Both the position numbers and the translations under genes were made by a program. From assembly GCA_023141985.1 (NCBI GenBank), contig JAGLKH010000337.1, forward strand, positions 1-8,107: a DNA stretch of 8,107 nucleotides, read 5' to 3'. The notes beneath the pieces were generated by a model that worked only from the letters and a program-made list of their open reading frames with translations, ran no database searches and was not told where the DNA came from. The stretch comes from Flavobacteriaceae bacterium (GTDB lineage Bacteria; Bacteroidota; Bacteroidia; Flavobacteriales; Flavobacteriaceae). Shown one piece after another: positions 1 through 4,661 of this stretch. Within the stretch, counting starts at the first letter, position 1. The number at the start of each line of letters is the position of its first letter.

Positions 1-312
1 ATAGAACGAAAATTAGGGTTAAGTGCCATGTCGCAAATTGCGATTGATGCGAACTCGTTTTATCCAGCAGAATGGGCAATAAAAAAGGGGTTATATAATA
101 ATGTTTATGAAAATACTGAAGAATTAGATGACGCTGTTAAAACATTTGCTGAAGGATTATGTAATTACAACCCAGAAGCCATGGCAGCAATGAAAAGTAT
201 ATTTTGGAAAGGGACAGAAAATTGGGATACACTATTAACAGAACGTGCAAAAATTAGCGGAAGATTGGTGCTTTCAAAATTTACAAAAGAAACTCTAAAA
301 AAATTCCTGTGA
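1..312 (+). CDS. Enoyl-CoA hydratase/isomerase (crotonase family), C-terminal part, 5' truncated
   Basis: The frame is open from base 1 to the TGA at 310-312, so the gene enters from the left; the ATG at 28 is probably internal. About 103 residues are visible. They match the C-terminal part of the crotonase fold: a stretch with IERKLGLS and AIDANSFYPAEWAIKKGL (the 'A..A...GL' segment where new CoA-binding elements end), then the trimerisation helices with YNPEAMAAMKSIFWKGTENW and a terminal LTERAKISGRLVLSKFT segment. Proteins of this type hydrate enoyl-CoA thioesters in the cytoplasm, in fatty acid, leucine (methylglutaconyl-CoA) or phenylacetate breakdown. My recollection is that the last segment resembles Bacteroidota methylglutaconyl-CoA hydratase-like proteins, but the oxyanion-hole and catalytic part is outside the window, so the substrate cannot be set. 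The last two codons and the stop lie inside a palindromic repeat (303-322), so the extreme C-terminus may be repeat-derived. Confidence 0.85.
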   Translation: MERKLGLSAMSQIAIDANSFYPAEWAIKKGLYNNVYENTEELDDAVKTFAEGLCNYNPEAMAAMKSIFWKGTENWDTLLTERAKISGRLVLSKFTKETLKKFL

Positions 313-325
313 ATACAGGAATCTC
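303..325 (+). repeat. Palindromic repeat P1 overlapping a stop codon
   Basis: Seven-base arms ATTCCTG (303-309) and CAGGAAT (316-322) enclose a 6-nt loop and are followed by CTC. The loop holds the TGA stop of the upstream crotonase gene. The same right half with the AATCTCAT tail recurs inside the E1 gene (5095-5107), which marks this as a diverged member of the TTCC...GGAA family in this window. It might act as a 3' mRNA-stabilising hairpin; no T-run follows, so it is not an obvious intrinsic terminator. Confidence 0.7.
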
Positions 326-338
326 ATAATATGAAATT

Positions 339-707
339 ATGAAATCTGACGACAATAGAACTAATAAATGGGGTCAAAAAATAGGAGAATCGTTGACTAA
401 AAAATATAGACTTGAACGTTCTCGTATTATGTATGTTGAAGATAAATCTGATGGATTAGAAGGAGATGCTCGAATAGGTAGAGTATATTCTTCTAAAACA
501 GGTAAAACTCTTTATTATCGTGGTAGAACTTTTCAAAGTTTAAATGGTTCAGGTTTTAAGTCGAATTATTTTGATATAGAAAATGGTGATGAGTTTTGGA
601 TTTCTGGACCTCGAAAAGATAAAAATGATAGACTTTACGGTGGAAATCAAGGCGTAGAAATTGATGAGGATATAAAAGAAGAATATATTAAATTGATAAA
701 AAAATAG
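339..707 (+). CDS. Small conserved hypothetical protein, 122 aa (or 93 aa from 429)
   Basis: I recognise the sequence type but not a function. The core begins at MYVEDKSDGLEG (residue 31) and has the segments ARIGRVYSSKTGKTLYYRG, FQSLNGSGFKSNYFD and EFWISGPRKDKNDRLYGG, ending in an acidic EIDEDIKEEY. From memory, small proteins with this pattern (residues like ARIGRV, SKTGKTLYY, YFD, EYWISGPKK) are widespread in bacteria and some carry clearly wrong database names; the compact, beta-rich, charged sequence has no signal peptide or membrane segment. The ATG at 339 gives a charged 30-residue N-terminal extension; family members I recall start close to the ATG at 429, so the true start is uncertain. 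Neither start has a convincing ribosome site. The gene sits between two palindromic repeats in inverted orientation (303-325 and 719-741), the same arrangement as the GIY-YIG gene downstream, which suggests it may have arrived as a unit. Confidence 0.75.
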   Translation: MKSDDNRTNKWGQKIGESLTKKYRLERSRIMYVEDKSDGLEGDARIGRVYSSKTGKTLYYRGRTFQSLNGSGFKSNYFDIENGDEFWISGPRKDKNDRLYGGNQGVEIDEDIKEEYIKLIKK

Positions 708-718
708 TAATAATAAAA

Positions 719-741
719 GAGATTCCTGCCTTCGCAGGAAA
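719..741 (-). repeat. Palindromic repeat P2 just upstream of paaY
   Basis: Arms TTCCTGC (723-729) and GCAGGAA (734-740) enclose the loop CTTC. The 23 bases 719-741 are an exact reverse complement of 5083-5105 inside the E1 gene, so this is a dispersed repeat and not a chance hairpin. It ends six bases before the paaY ATG, and its GCAGGAA plus the next bases make a purine-rich AGGAAAAGGA stretch in ribosome-site position, so the repeat may now serve as the leader of paaY. Confidence 0.85.
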
Positions 742-746
742 AGGAT

Positions 747-1346
747 ATGATTTACAGTTTTAAAGGATATATACCGGTAGTTCACGAAAGCAGTTTCGTG
801 CATCCTTTGGCTGCAGTTACTGGAAATGTAATTATAGGTAAAGACTGTTATATAGGTCCTGGAGCTGCTATTCGTGGAGATTGGGGACAAATCATTTTAG
901 AGGATGGTGTAAACGTGCAAGAAAACTGTACAATTCATATGTTTCCTGGGAAATCAATCACTCTAAAAGAGAGTTCACATATTGGACATGGAGCAATAAT
1001 TCATGGCGCTAACATTGGCTGTAATGTATTGGTTGGAATGAACTCTGTTATCATGGACGAAGCCGAAATTGGTGATGAAAGTATTATAGGAGCGATGTCT
1101 TTTGTTAAAGCTGAAACAAAAATTCCAAAGCGAAGTCTGGTTGTTGGAAACCCTGCAAAAGTGATTAAAGAAGTGAGCGATGAAATGATAGATTGGAAAT
1201 CAAAAGGCACAGAATTATATCAACAATTACCTGCCGATTGCCATGAGAGTTTAAAAGAAGTTGAACCATTAAGAGTAGTTCCAAAGAACATGAAAATTCA
1301 AGAAGAGTTTTACGATACCTTGAGAGATTTTATGAAACATCCATAG
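747..1346 (+). CDS. paaY: PaaY-like gamma-carbonic-anhydrase-fold thioesterase
   Basis: The 199-residue protein is full length for PaaY and matches it nearly end to end by recollection: SFVHP near residue 16, RGDWG at 43-47, NVQENCTIHMFPG, SHIGHGAIIHGA, VGMNSVIMD, and a PLRVVP segment near 175. Imperfect hexapeptide repeats from about 10 to 135 predict a left-handed beta helix followed by C-terminal helices. The gamma-class metal site is intact: His64, His81 and His86, with Arg43, Asp45 and Gln58 at the spacing seen in archaeal Cam. In the phenylacetate pathway, PaaY is described as a cytoplasmic thioesterase that clears dead-end CoA esters; a carbonic anhydrase activity is the alternative. 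The start at 747 follows a purine-rich stretch supplied by repeat P2. The last codons (MKHP, stop) are the first bases of a 96-bp repeat, so the C-terminus has probably been rewritten. The upstream crotonase fits a shared catabolic context. Confidence 0.9.
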   Translation: MIYSFKGYIPVVHESSFVHPLAAVTGNVIIGKDCYIGPGAAIRGDWGQIILEDGVNVQENCTIHMFPGKSITLKESSHIGHGAIIHGANIGCNVLVGMNSVIMDEAEIGDESIIGAMSFVKAETKIPKRSLVVGNPAKVIKEVSDEMIDWKSKGTELYQQLPADCHESLKEVEPLRVVPKNMKIQEEFYDTLRDFMKHP

Positions 1347-1427
1347 TTAAAAGTTTGATACACAAGATAATGATTATATGGATGTTCCATGAGACCATTA
1401 AAAAGCAATAAATATGAACACATGAAA
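1332..1427 (+). repeat. 96-bp hairpin repeat, copy A (paaY 3' end)
   Basis: Bases 1332-1427 align without gaps to 1508-1603 with 10 differences by my count (about 90% identity), offset 176. The copy opens with an inverted repeat: left arm ATGAAACATCCATA (1332-1345) and right arm TATGGATGTTCCAT (1377-1390), 13 of 14 positions complementary, around a 31-nt loop. The left arm contains the last codons and stop of paaY. Similarity ends just after ATGAAA (1422-1427); in copy A this start-like ATG meets a stop after three codons, whereas in copy B it opens the GIY-YIG gene. Copy A therefore looks like the leader of a lost or never-filled GIY-YIG gene. No T-run follows the hairpin. Confidence 0.85.
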
Positions 1428-1464
1428 AAGTAAGTATTAAAAACTAACAAACATTAGTTAATTT

Positions 1465-1488
1465 ATTTCCTGCGTAGGCAGGAATCTT
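1465..1488 (+). repeat. Palindromic repeat P3, left boundary of the GIY-YIG unit
   Basis: Arms TTCCTGC (1467-1473) and GCAGGAA (1478-1484) enclose loop GTAG. The 24 bases 1465-1488 are an exact reverse complement of 1920-1943 on the far side of the GIY-YIG gene. Because the loop and flanks are not symmetric, the orientation is real: the AATCT flank of each copy points toward the gene. Confidence 0.9.
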
Positions 1489-1507
1489 GGGATTTGAAAG
1501 AAAAAAC

Positions 1508-1603
1508 ATGAAACATCCATAACTAAAAGTTTGATACCTAAGGTAATGATTATATGGATGTTCCATGTGTCCGTTAAAAAACAATAAATATAAACACATG
1601 AAA
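1508..1603 (+). repeat. 96-bp hairpin repeat, copy B (GIY-YIG leader)
   Basis: Second copy of the repeat at 1332-1427. The hairpin arms are 1508-1521 and 1553-1566, and here they extend a few more complementary bases outward (ACATG against CATGT with one interruption nearby), so this copy has the longer stem. The repeat ends two codons into the GIY-YIG gene, whose ATG is at 1598. A structured leader that reaches exactly to the start codon could regulate translation of the nuclease, or could be the DNA site the nuclease recognises. Confidence 0.85.
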
Positions 1604-1921
1604 TTTTGGTATGTCTATATAATGTCAAATAAACCAAATGGAGTAATTTACATTGGAGTTACAGATGACATAGAAGAAAGAATTAAAGAGCATAAATTGA
1701 AAATGAACCCAAATTCTTTTTCGGCGAGGTATAACTGTGATAAGTTAATATACTTTGAGGAGTTTGATAGAAATAAAGAAGCAATGATTAGAGAAAAACG
1801 GTTTAAAAAATGGAAAAGAGATTGGAAAATAAAATTAATAGAAGAGATGAATCCAAGTTGGATGGATTTGAGTTTAAATTGGAATTTAGACAATAGAAAA
1901 TTTAAAAATGAAAGAGAATAA
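1598..1921 (+). CDS. Small orphan GIY-YIG nuclease family protein, 107 aa
   Basis: Single-domain member of the GIY-YIG endonuclease superfamily, YhbQ/COG2827-like. Starting at 1598 the protein reads MKFWYVYIM, with the first motif tyrosines at 5 and 7, the YIG motif at 18-20, catalytic arginine Arg28 in DDIEERIKEHK, and a likely metal-binding glutamate Glu66 in AMIREKRFKKW. The C-terminus is basic, then has a MNPSWMDL segment common in the family. An earlier in-frame ATG at 1565 would add 11 residues, but family members normally begin just before YVYI, so 1598 is preferred. Such proteins cut DNA near branched or specific sites; the role of the orphan Bacteroidota versions is not known to me. 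The gene is bracketed by exact inverted repeats and its stop abuts the right one. It overlaps the chosen E2 start by 14 bases. It interrupts an otherwise metabolic gene row, which suggests insertion. Confidence 0.88.
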   Translation: MKFWYVYIMSNKPNGVIYIGVTDDIEERIKEHKLKMNPNSFSARYNCDKLIYFEEFDRNKEAMIREKRFKKWKRDWKIKLIEEMNPSWMDLSLNWNLDNRKFKNERE

Positions 1922-3233
1922 GATTCCTGCCTACGCAGGAAATTACGAGTTTAAAATGCCCAAGTTGGGCGAGAGTATAACAGAAGCAGCCATAATTACA
2001 TGGTTTAAAAATGTTGGAGATACCATTGAAGAAGACGAAATGTTTCTTGAAGTTGCTACAGATAAAGTAGATTCCGAAGTACCTTCAACAGTTTCTGGTA
2101 TTGTTGAAGAGCTGTTATACAAATCTAATGACGTTATAAAAATAGGTGAAGTCATTGCCATTATTAAAACAGATAGTAGAACTTCAACGTCAAAATCGAA
2201 AAAGAATGTCACTTCGAGCGTAGTCGAGAAGTCTCAAAAAGTGAAGCCAGAAGCACAAAAAACAACTAAGCGACCAAAACAATTAGCTGTTGCTAGTCAA
2301 AATAACAACACATTCTTCTCACCTTTAATTATAAGCATAGCAAAAGAACAACATATCAGTTTTGAAGAGTTAGCAAGAATTCCTGTAACAGGTAAAAAAG
2401 GACGTTTAAGAAAGAGCGACTTGTTTCAATACATCAAAGATGGAAGACCATATAAATTTGTACAAACTATAGCTTCGCAAGATCCAACAGCCTATAGGAT
2501 ACCTCAATTAAAATTCGATTTAGGCAAAGGGAAAATTGTAGAGATGGATAGAATGCGTAAGATGATTGCAGATCATATGGTGTATTCAAAGCATACATCT
2601 CCACATGTTACTGCTTATGTTGAAGCCGATTTAACAGATTTAGTTAATTGGCGAAACATAAATAAAACTGCTTTTCAAGAAAAATATGGCGAGAAGCTCA
2701 CTTTTACACCACTTTTTGTAGAAGCAGTCGCAAAAGCTGTAAAAGATTTCCCAATGATTAATGCATCAGTTGATGGAGATAAAATTATTGTAAAATCAGC
2801 TATTAATATAGGAATGGCAACGGCATTACCAAGTGGTAATTTAATAGTACCTGTGGTTAAAAATGCAGATAAAAAGAATTTAAAGCAGTTAGCCATAGAA
2901 ATTAATACTTTAGTTTCTAAAGCAAGAGAAAATAAATTGTCAGGAGATGATATTAAAGGAGGAACATTTACAATTTCAAATGTAGGAACTTTTGGAAGTT
3001 TGATGGGCACACCAATAATCAATCAACCCGAAGTCGCTATTTTAGCAATGGGAATTATAAAAAAACGACCTGAAGTAATTACAATAGAAAAAGGGGATGA
3101 GATAGCTATAAGAAGCATGATGTACTTATCTTTGTCTTTCGATCATCGTGCTGTTGATGGCCATTTGGGAGGCTCATTTTTACGTCGTGTAGCAGATTAT
3201 TTAGAACAATTTGATATAAATAGAAAAATATAA
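1908..3233 (+). CDS. 2-oxo acid dehydrogenase E2 (lipoamide acyltransferase), probable branched-chain type
   Basis: E2 transfers the acyl group from E1 through a swinging lipoyl arm to CoA in the cytoplasmic dehydrogenase complex. Domains with numbering from 1908: lipoyl domain about 13-88 with the lipoylated Lys53 in ATDKVDSE; a linker 89-130; peripheral subunit-binding domain about 137-176 (SPLIISIAKEQHI...GKKGRLRKSDLFQYI); catalytic domain about 205-438 with SPHVTAYVEADLT and the active site FDHRAVDG (His413, Asp417). At 441 residues with one lipoyl domain it is normal in size. The start is odd. Related proteins begin just before the YEFKMPKLGES segment, but here the codons before it are a palindromic repeat read as IPAYAGN. 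The first upstream ATG is 1908, overlapping the GIY-YIG gene; the ATG at 1956 would cut the first beta strand of the lipoyl domain, so 1908 is favoured. The linker also holds a repeat (2207-2235). IlvE and E1 follow. Confidence 0.93.
   Translation: MKENKIPAYAGNYEFKMPKLGESITEAAIITWFKNVGDTIEEDEMFLEVATDKVDSEVPSTVSGIVEELLYKSNDVIKIGEVIAIIKTDSRTSTSKSKKNVTSSVVEKSQKVKPEAQKTTKRPKQLAVASQNNNTFFSPLIISIAKEQHISFEELARIPVTGKKGRLRKSDLFQYIKDGRPYKFVQTIASQDPTAYRIPQLKFDLGKGKIVEMDRMRKMIADHMVYSKHTSPHVTAYVEADLTDLVNWRNINKTAFQEKYGEKLTFTPLFVEAVAKAVKDFPMINASVDGDKIIVKSAINIGMATALPSGNLIVPVVKNADKKNLKQLAIEINTLVSKARENKLSGDDIKGGTFTISNVGTFGSLMGTPIINQPEVAILAMGIIKKRPEVITIEKGDEIAIRSMMYLSLSFDHRAVDGHLGGSFLRRVADYLEQFDINRKI
1920..1943 (-). 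repeat. Palindromic repeat P4, right boundary of the GIY-YIG unit and E2 N-terminus
   Basis: Arms TTCCTGC (1924-1930) and GCAGGAA (1935-1941) enclose loop CTAC. Exact reverse complement of 1465-1488. It holds the last base of the GIY-YIG stop and is translated in the E2 frame as KIPAYAGN, so it seems to have replaced the original start of that gene. Confidence 0.9.
2207..2235 (+). repeat. Interspersed repeat translated in the E2 linker
   Basis: The stretch around CACTTCGAGCGTAGTCGAGA forms an imperfect hairpin: ACTT (2211-2214) with AAGT (2229-2232) and CGA (2215-2217) with TCG (2224-2226), with a 2-nt bulge. I recall this CTTCGAGCG-AGTCGAGAAG pattern as a common intergenic repeat in Bacteroidota. 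Here it is read as VTSSVVEKSQ between the lipoyl and subunit-binding domains, a flexible linker that tolerates extra residues. Confidence 0.6.
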
Positions 3234-3240
3234 AAAACAT

Positions 3241-3344
3241 GTCATTCCTGCGTCAGCGTGCCGCTGAAGCTTTGCCTACATCGCTGAAGTAGAAAAGCTA
3301 CGAAGGCTGAAAGCGGAGGCGCAAGGCAGACAAACCTTTAGGTT
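3241..3344. repeat. GC-rich repeat-like block between E2 and ilvE
   Basis: This gap is visibly richer in G and C than the genes around it. It contains CGCTGAAG twice (3262-3269, 3282-3289), small inverted pairs CCGCT/AGCGG (3261-3265, 3312-3316) and GTAG/CTAC (3289-3292, 3298-3301), outer ends GTC (3241-3243) and GAC (3329-3331), and a 12-bp palindrome AACCTTTAGGTT (3333-3344). Together these could fold as one long imperfect hairpin. It begins with TTCCTGCG, a half of the TTCC family. Related direct repeats AAAAACATGTCAT (3233-3245) and AAAAATATGTCAT (3372-3384) flank it, the second containing the ilvE start, which suggests an insertion at that start. Confidence 0.55.
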
Positions 3345-3377
3345 CAGCGTAGTTAATCCATAAAAAAAAACAAAAAT

Positions 3378-4454
3378 ATGTCATATAACATCAAAGTAAC
3401 TAAAATTGAAAAATCTAAAGTAGACGAATTAGATTTTAATAATATTCCATTAGGAAAAACCTTTACAGATCACATGTTTATTTGCGATTATGATAATGGA
3501 AAATGGACAAATCCACGAATTGAACCATTGCATGATATTCCAACTCATCCAGCTGCAATGGCTTTACATTATGGACAAGCCATTTTTGAAGGCATGAAGG
3601 CAACGATTGATACAGAAGGGACACCAATGTTGTTTAGGCCAAAAAAGAACGCAGCACGTTTAAATTTTAGTGCTGACAGAATGGGGATGCCTCACTTCCC
3701 TGAAGATTTATTTATTGAAGGATTAAAACAATTAGTAGCATTAGATAAAAACTGGATTCCACCGCAAGAAGGAAGTGCTTTATATTTAAGACCATTCATG
3801 TACGCCGACGAACATTTTATAGGTATGCGGGCAGCAACACATTATAAATTTATTATTATAGCATCACCATCAGGCCCTTACTTTAGTAAACCTATTAAAC
3901 TCTTTGCAGAAACTAAATATATAAGAGCAGTAGAAGGAGGTACAGGAGAAGCAAAAGCAGCAGGAAACTATGCAGCAGCAATAAAACCAACAGAGATTGC
4001 TAAAGCTAAAGGTTACGATCAGGTGTTGTGGCTCGACGCACATAATTTCAATTATATACAAGAAGCCGGAACCATGAATCTTTTCTTTAAGATTAATAGA
4101 GAAATTATTACACCAAGTTTAGATGGAGCCATTTTAAGTGGGATTACTCGAATGAGTGTTATAGACTTATTAAAAGATAAATGTTACAAAGTTACAGAGC
4201 GTCCAATTGCTATAGATGAAATTATAGAAGCGTATAATAATGGAACCTTAGAAGAGGCTTTTGGCACTGGAACAGCTGTTAGTATTGCTATGATAGAAGA
4301 AATTAGATTCAAGGATATTACAATTCATATTTCAGATGAAAATCCTGTAGGACAAATGATTTCAGATACTCTAAATGGAATACGATCAGGAAACCTAGAA
4401 GATAAGCATCATTGGATGGTTAAAATTGAAAGAGAATTAGACGTTACCCTCTAA
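3378..4454 (+). CDS. ilvE: Branched-chain amino acid aminotransferase
   Basis: Fold-type IV PLP aminotransferase that exchanges the amino group between leucine, isoleucine or valine and 2-oxoglutarate, in synthesis or breakdown. The 358-residue length and motifs fit the longer, eukaryote-like BCAT group: HYGQAIFEGMKA (64-75), FRPKKNAARLNFSADRM (86-102), LYLRPF (136-141), the PLP lysine Lys193 in GEAKAAGNYAA, QVLWLD followed by YIQEAGTMNLFF (226-237), the phosphate-binding LSGITR (253-258) and FGTGTA (295-300). The start has a run of A just before the ATG, typical of Bacteroidota leaders. Position between E2 and E1 genes of one complex argues for a catabolic role here, feeding the 2-oxo acid directly to that complex. 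Phenylalanine cannot be excluded as a substrate. An inverted pair of GAGGGT type overlaps the stop. Confidence 0.95.
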   Translation: MSYNIKVTKIEKSKVDELDFNNIPLGKTFTDHMFICDYDNGKWTNPRIEPLHDIPTHPAAMALHYGQAIFEGMKATIDTEGTPMLFRPKKNAARLNFSADRMGMPHFPEDLFIEGLKQLVALDKNWIPPQEGSALYLRPFMYADEHFIGMRAATHYKFIIIASPSGPYFSKPIKLFAETKYIRAVEGGTGEAKAAGNYAAAIKPTEIAKAKGYDQVLWLDAHNFNYIQEAGTMNLFFKINREIITPSLDGAILSGITRMSVIDLLKDKCYKVTERPIAIDEIIEAYNNGTLEEAFGTGTAVSIAMIEEIRFKDITIHISDENPVGQMISDTLNGIRSGNLEDKHHWMVKIERELDVTL

Positions 4455-4474
4455 AACCTTTTGTATAAGAGGGT
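4446..4474 (+). terminator. Weak hairpin over the ilvE stop
   Basis: ACCCTC (4446-4451, the last two sense codons) pairs with GAGGGT (4469-4474) around a 17-nt loop that contains the TAA. A pyrimidine-rich stretch follows but there is no clean T-run, so this could be a weak terminator or a 3' stabiliser. It runs into the repeat block downstream. Confidence 0.3.
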
Positions 4475-4552
4475 CAGGCTTTTCGCTATATCTTTCTCGT
4501 GCTGAATTTATTTCAGCATCTCAAAAGGATGTCGCTTCAATCCTTAACGCTG
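4470..4552. repeat. Composite interspersed repeat with a central palindrome
   Basis: The block has outer parts GGTCAGGCTTTTCGCTATAT (4471-4490) and GGATGTCGCTTCAATCC (4527-4543) that are imperfectly complementary, and a perfect inner palindrome TGCTGAA/TTCAGCA (4500-4506, 4512-4518) with a 5-nt loop. I recall blocks with AGGATTGAAGCG and GATATAGCG(A)AAAGCC arms as frequent in flavobacterial intergenic regions, often after genes. No coding potential is seen. Confidence 0.6.
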
Positions 4553-4555
4553 AAA

Positions 4556-4573
4556 TTCCCACGAAAGTGGGAA
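4556..4573 (+). repeat. Palindromic repeat P5 (CCCAC stem variant)
   Basis: TTCCCAC (4556-4562) and GTGGGAA (4567-4573) enclose loop GAAA, a GNRA-type tetraloop closed by C-G. The same 18-bp palindrome in opposite orientation is translated inside E1 (5192-5209). Relative to the TTCCTGC form, both arms have changed together. Confidence 0.8.
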
Positions 4574-4605
4574 ACTTATAAATAGAAAACTTAAATCCAT
4601 AATAG

Positions 4606-4636
4606 ATCTGACAGATTTTTATAACCTGTCAGGTTT
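4606..4636 (+). repeat. CTGACAG/CTGTCAG hairpin upstream of E1
   Basis: CTGACAG (4608-4614) pairs with CTGTCAG (4626-4632), extended by one wobble and one A-T pair, and GTTT follows. I recall ACCTGTCAGGTTT units as a common Bacteroidota repeat that can resemble terminators. It lies about 25 bases before the E1 GTG start, so it could separate E1 expression from ilvE. Confidence 0.55.
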
Positions 4637-4661
4637 AATGAAGAAAAACATGAGTTAATTA

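Larger units (their letters stand above)
1465..1943 (+). mobile_element. Candidate GIY-YIG cassette bounded by inverted palindromes
   Basis: A 479-bp segment runs from one 24-bp repeat to its exact inverted copy. Inside are copy B of the 96-bp hairpin repeat and a complete small GIY-YIG nuclease gene. The right boundary lies across the start of the E2 gene. Terminal inverted repeats around a nuclease gene, plus a second leader copy nearby, suggest a small mobile or once-mobile unit. What is seen is the arrangement; mobility is inference. I find no clear direct target duplication at the outer edges, and GIY-YIG proteins of this small class are not established transposases. An alternative is that the repeats simply accumulate around accessory genes. 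Confidence 0.45.

Noticed and set aside
331..342. ATG at 331 as start of the small hypothetical gene
   Set aside because: It reaches a TGA stop after three codons and is not in frame with the gene.
549..890. Minus-strand open frame of 113 codons across the small hypothetical gene and the paaY start
   Set aside because: It is a low-complexity shadow rich in Phe, Ile and Ser, crosses two better-supported + strand genes, and has no recognisable motif. The other minus-strand frames in this window fail for the same reasons.
1332..1390. Hairpin at the paaY stop as an intrinsic terminator
   Set aside because: The loop is 31 nt, the stem is AT-rich, and no T-run follows. The near-identical copy B lies directly upstream of a gene start, which does not suit a terminator.
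1565..1597. Upstream ATG at 1565 as the GIY-YIG start
   Set aside because: It lies within the right arm of the hairpin repeat, adds an uncharacteristic N-terminus, and family members start just before the YVYI segment, as the ATG at 1598 does.
3239..3292. Possible 17-codon ORF starting ATGTCATTCCTG
   Set aside because: It lies wholly within the GC-rich repeat block, and its start is explained by the flanking direct repeat. No sign of coding selection.
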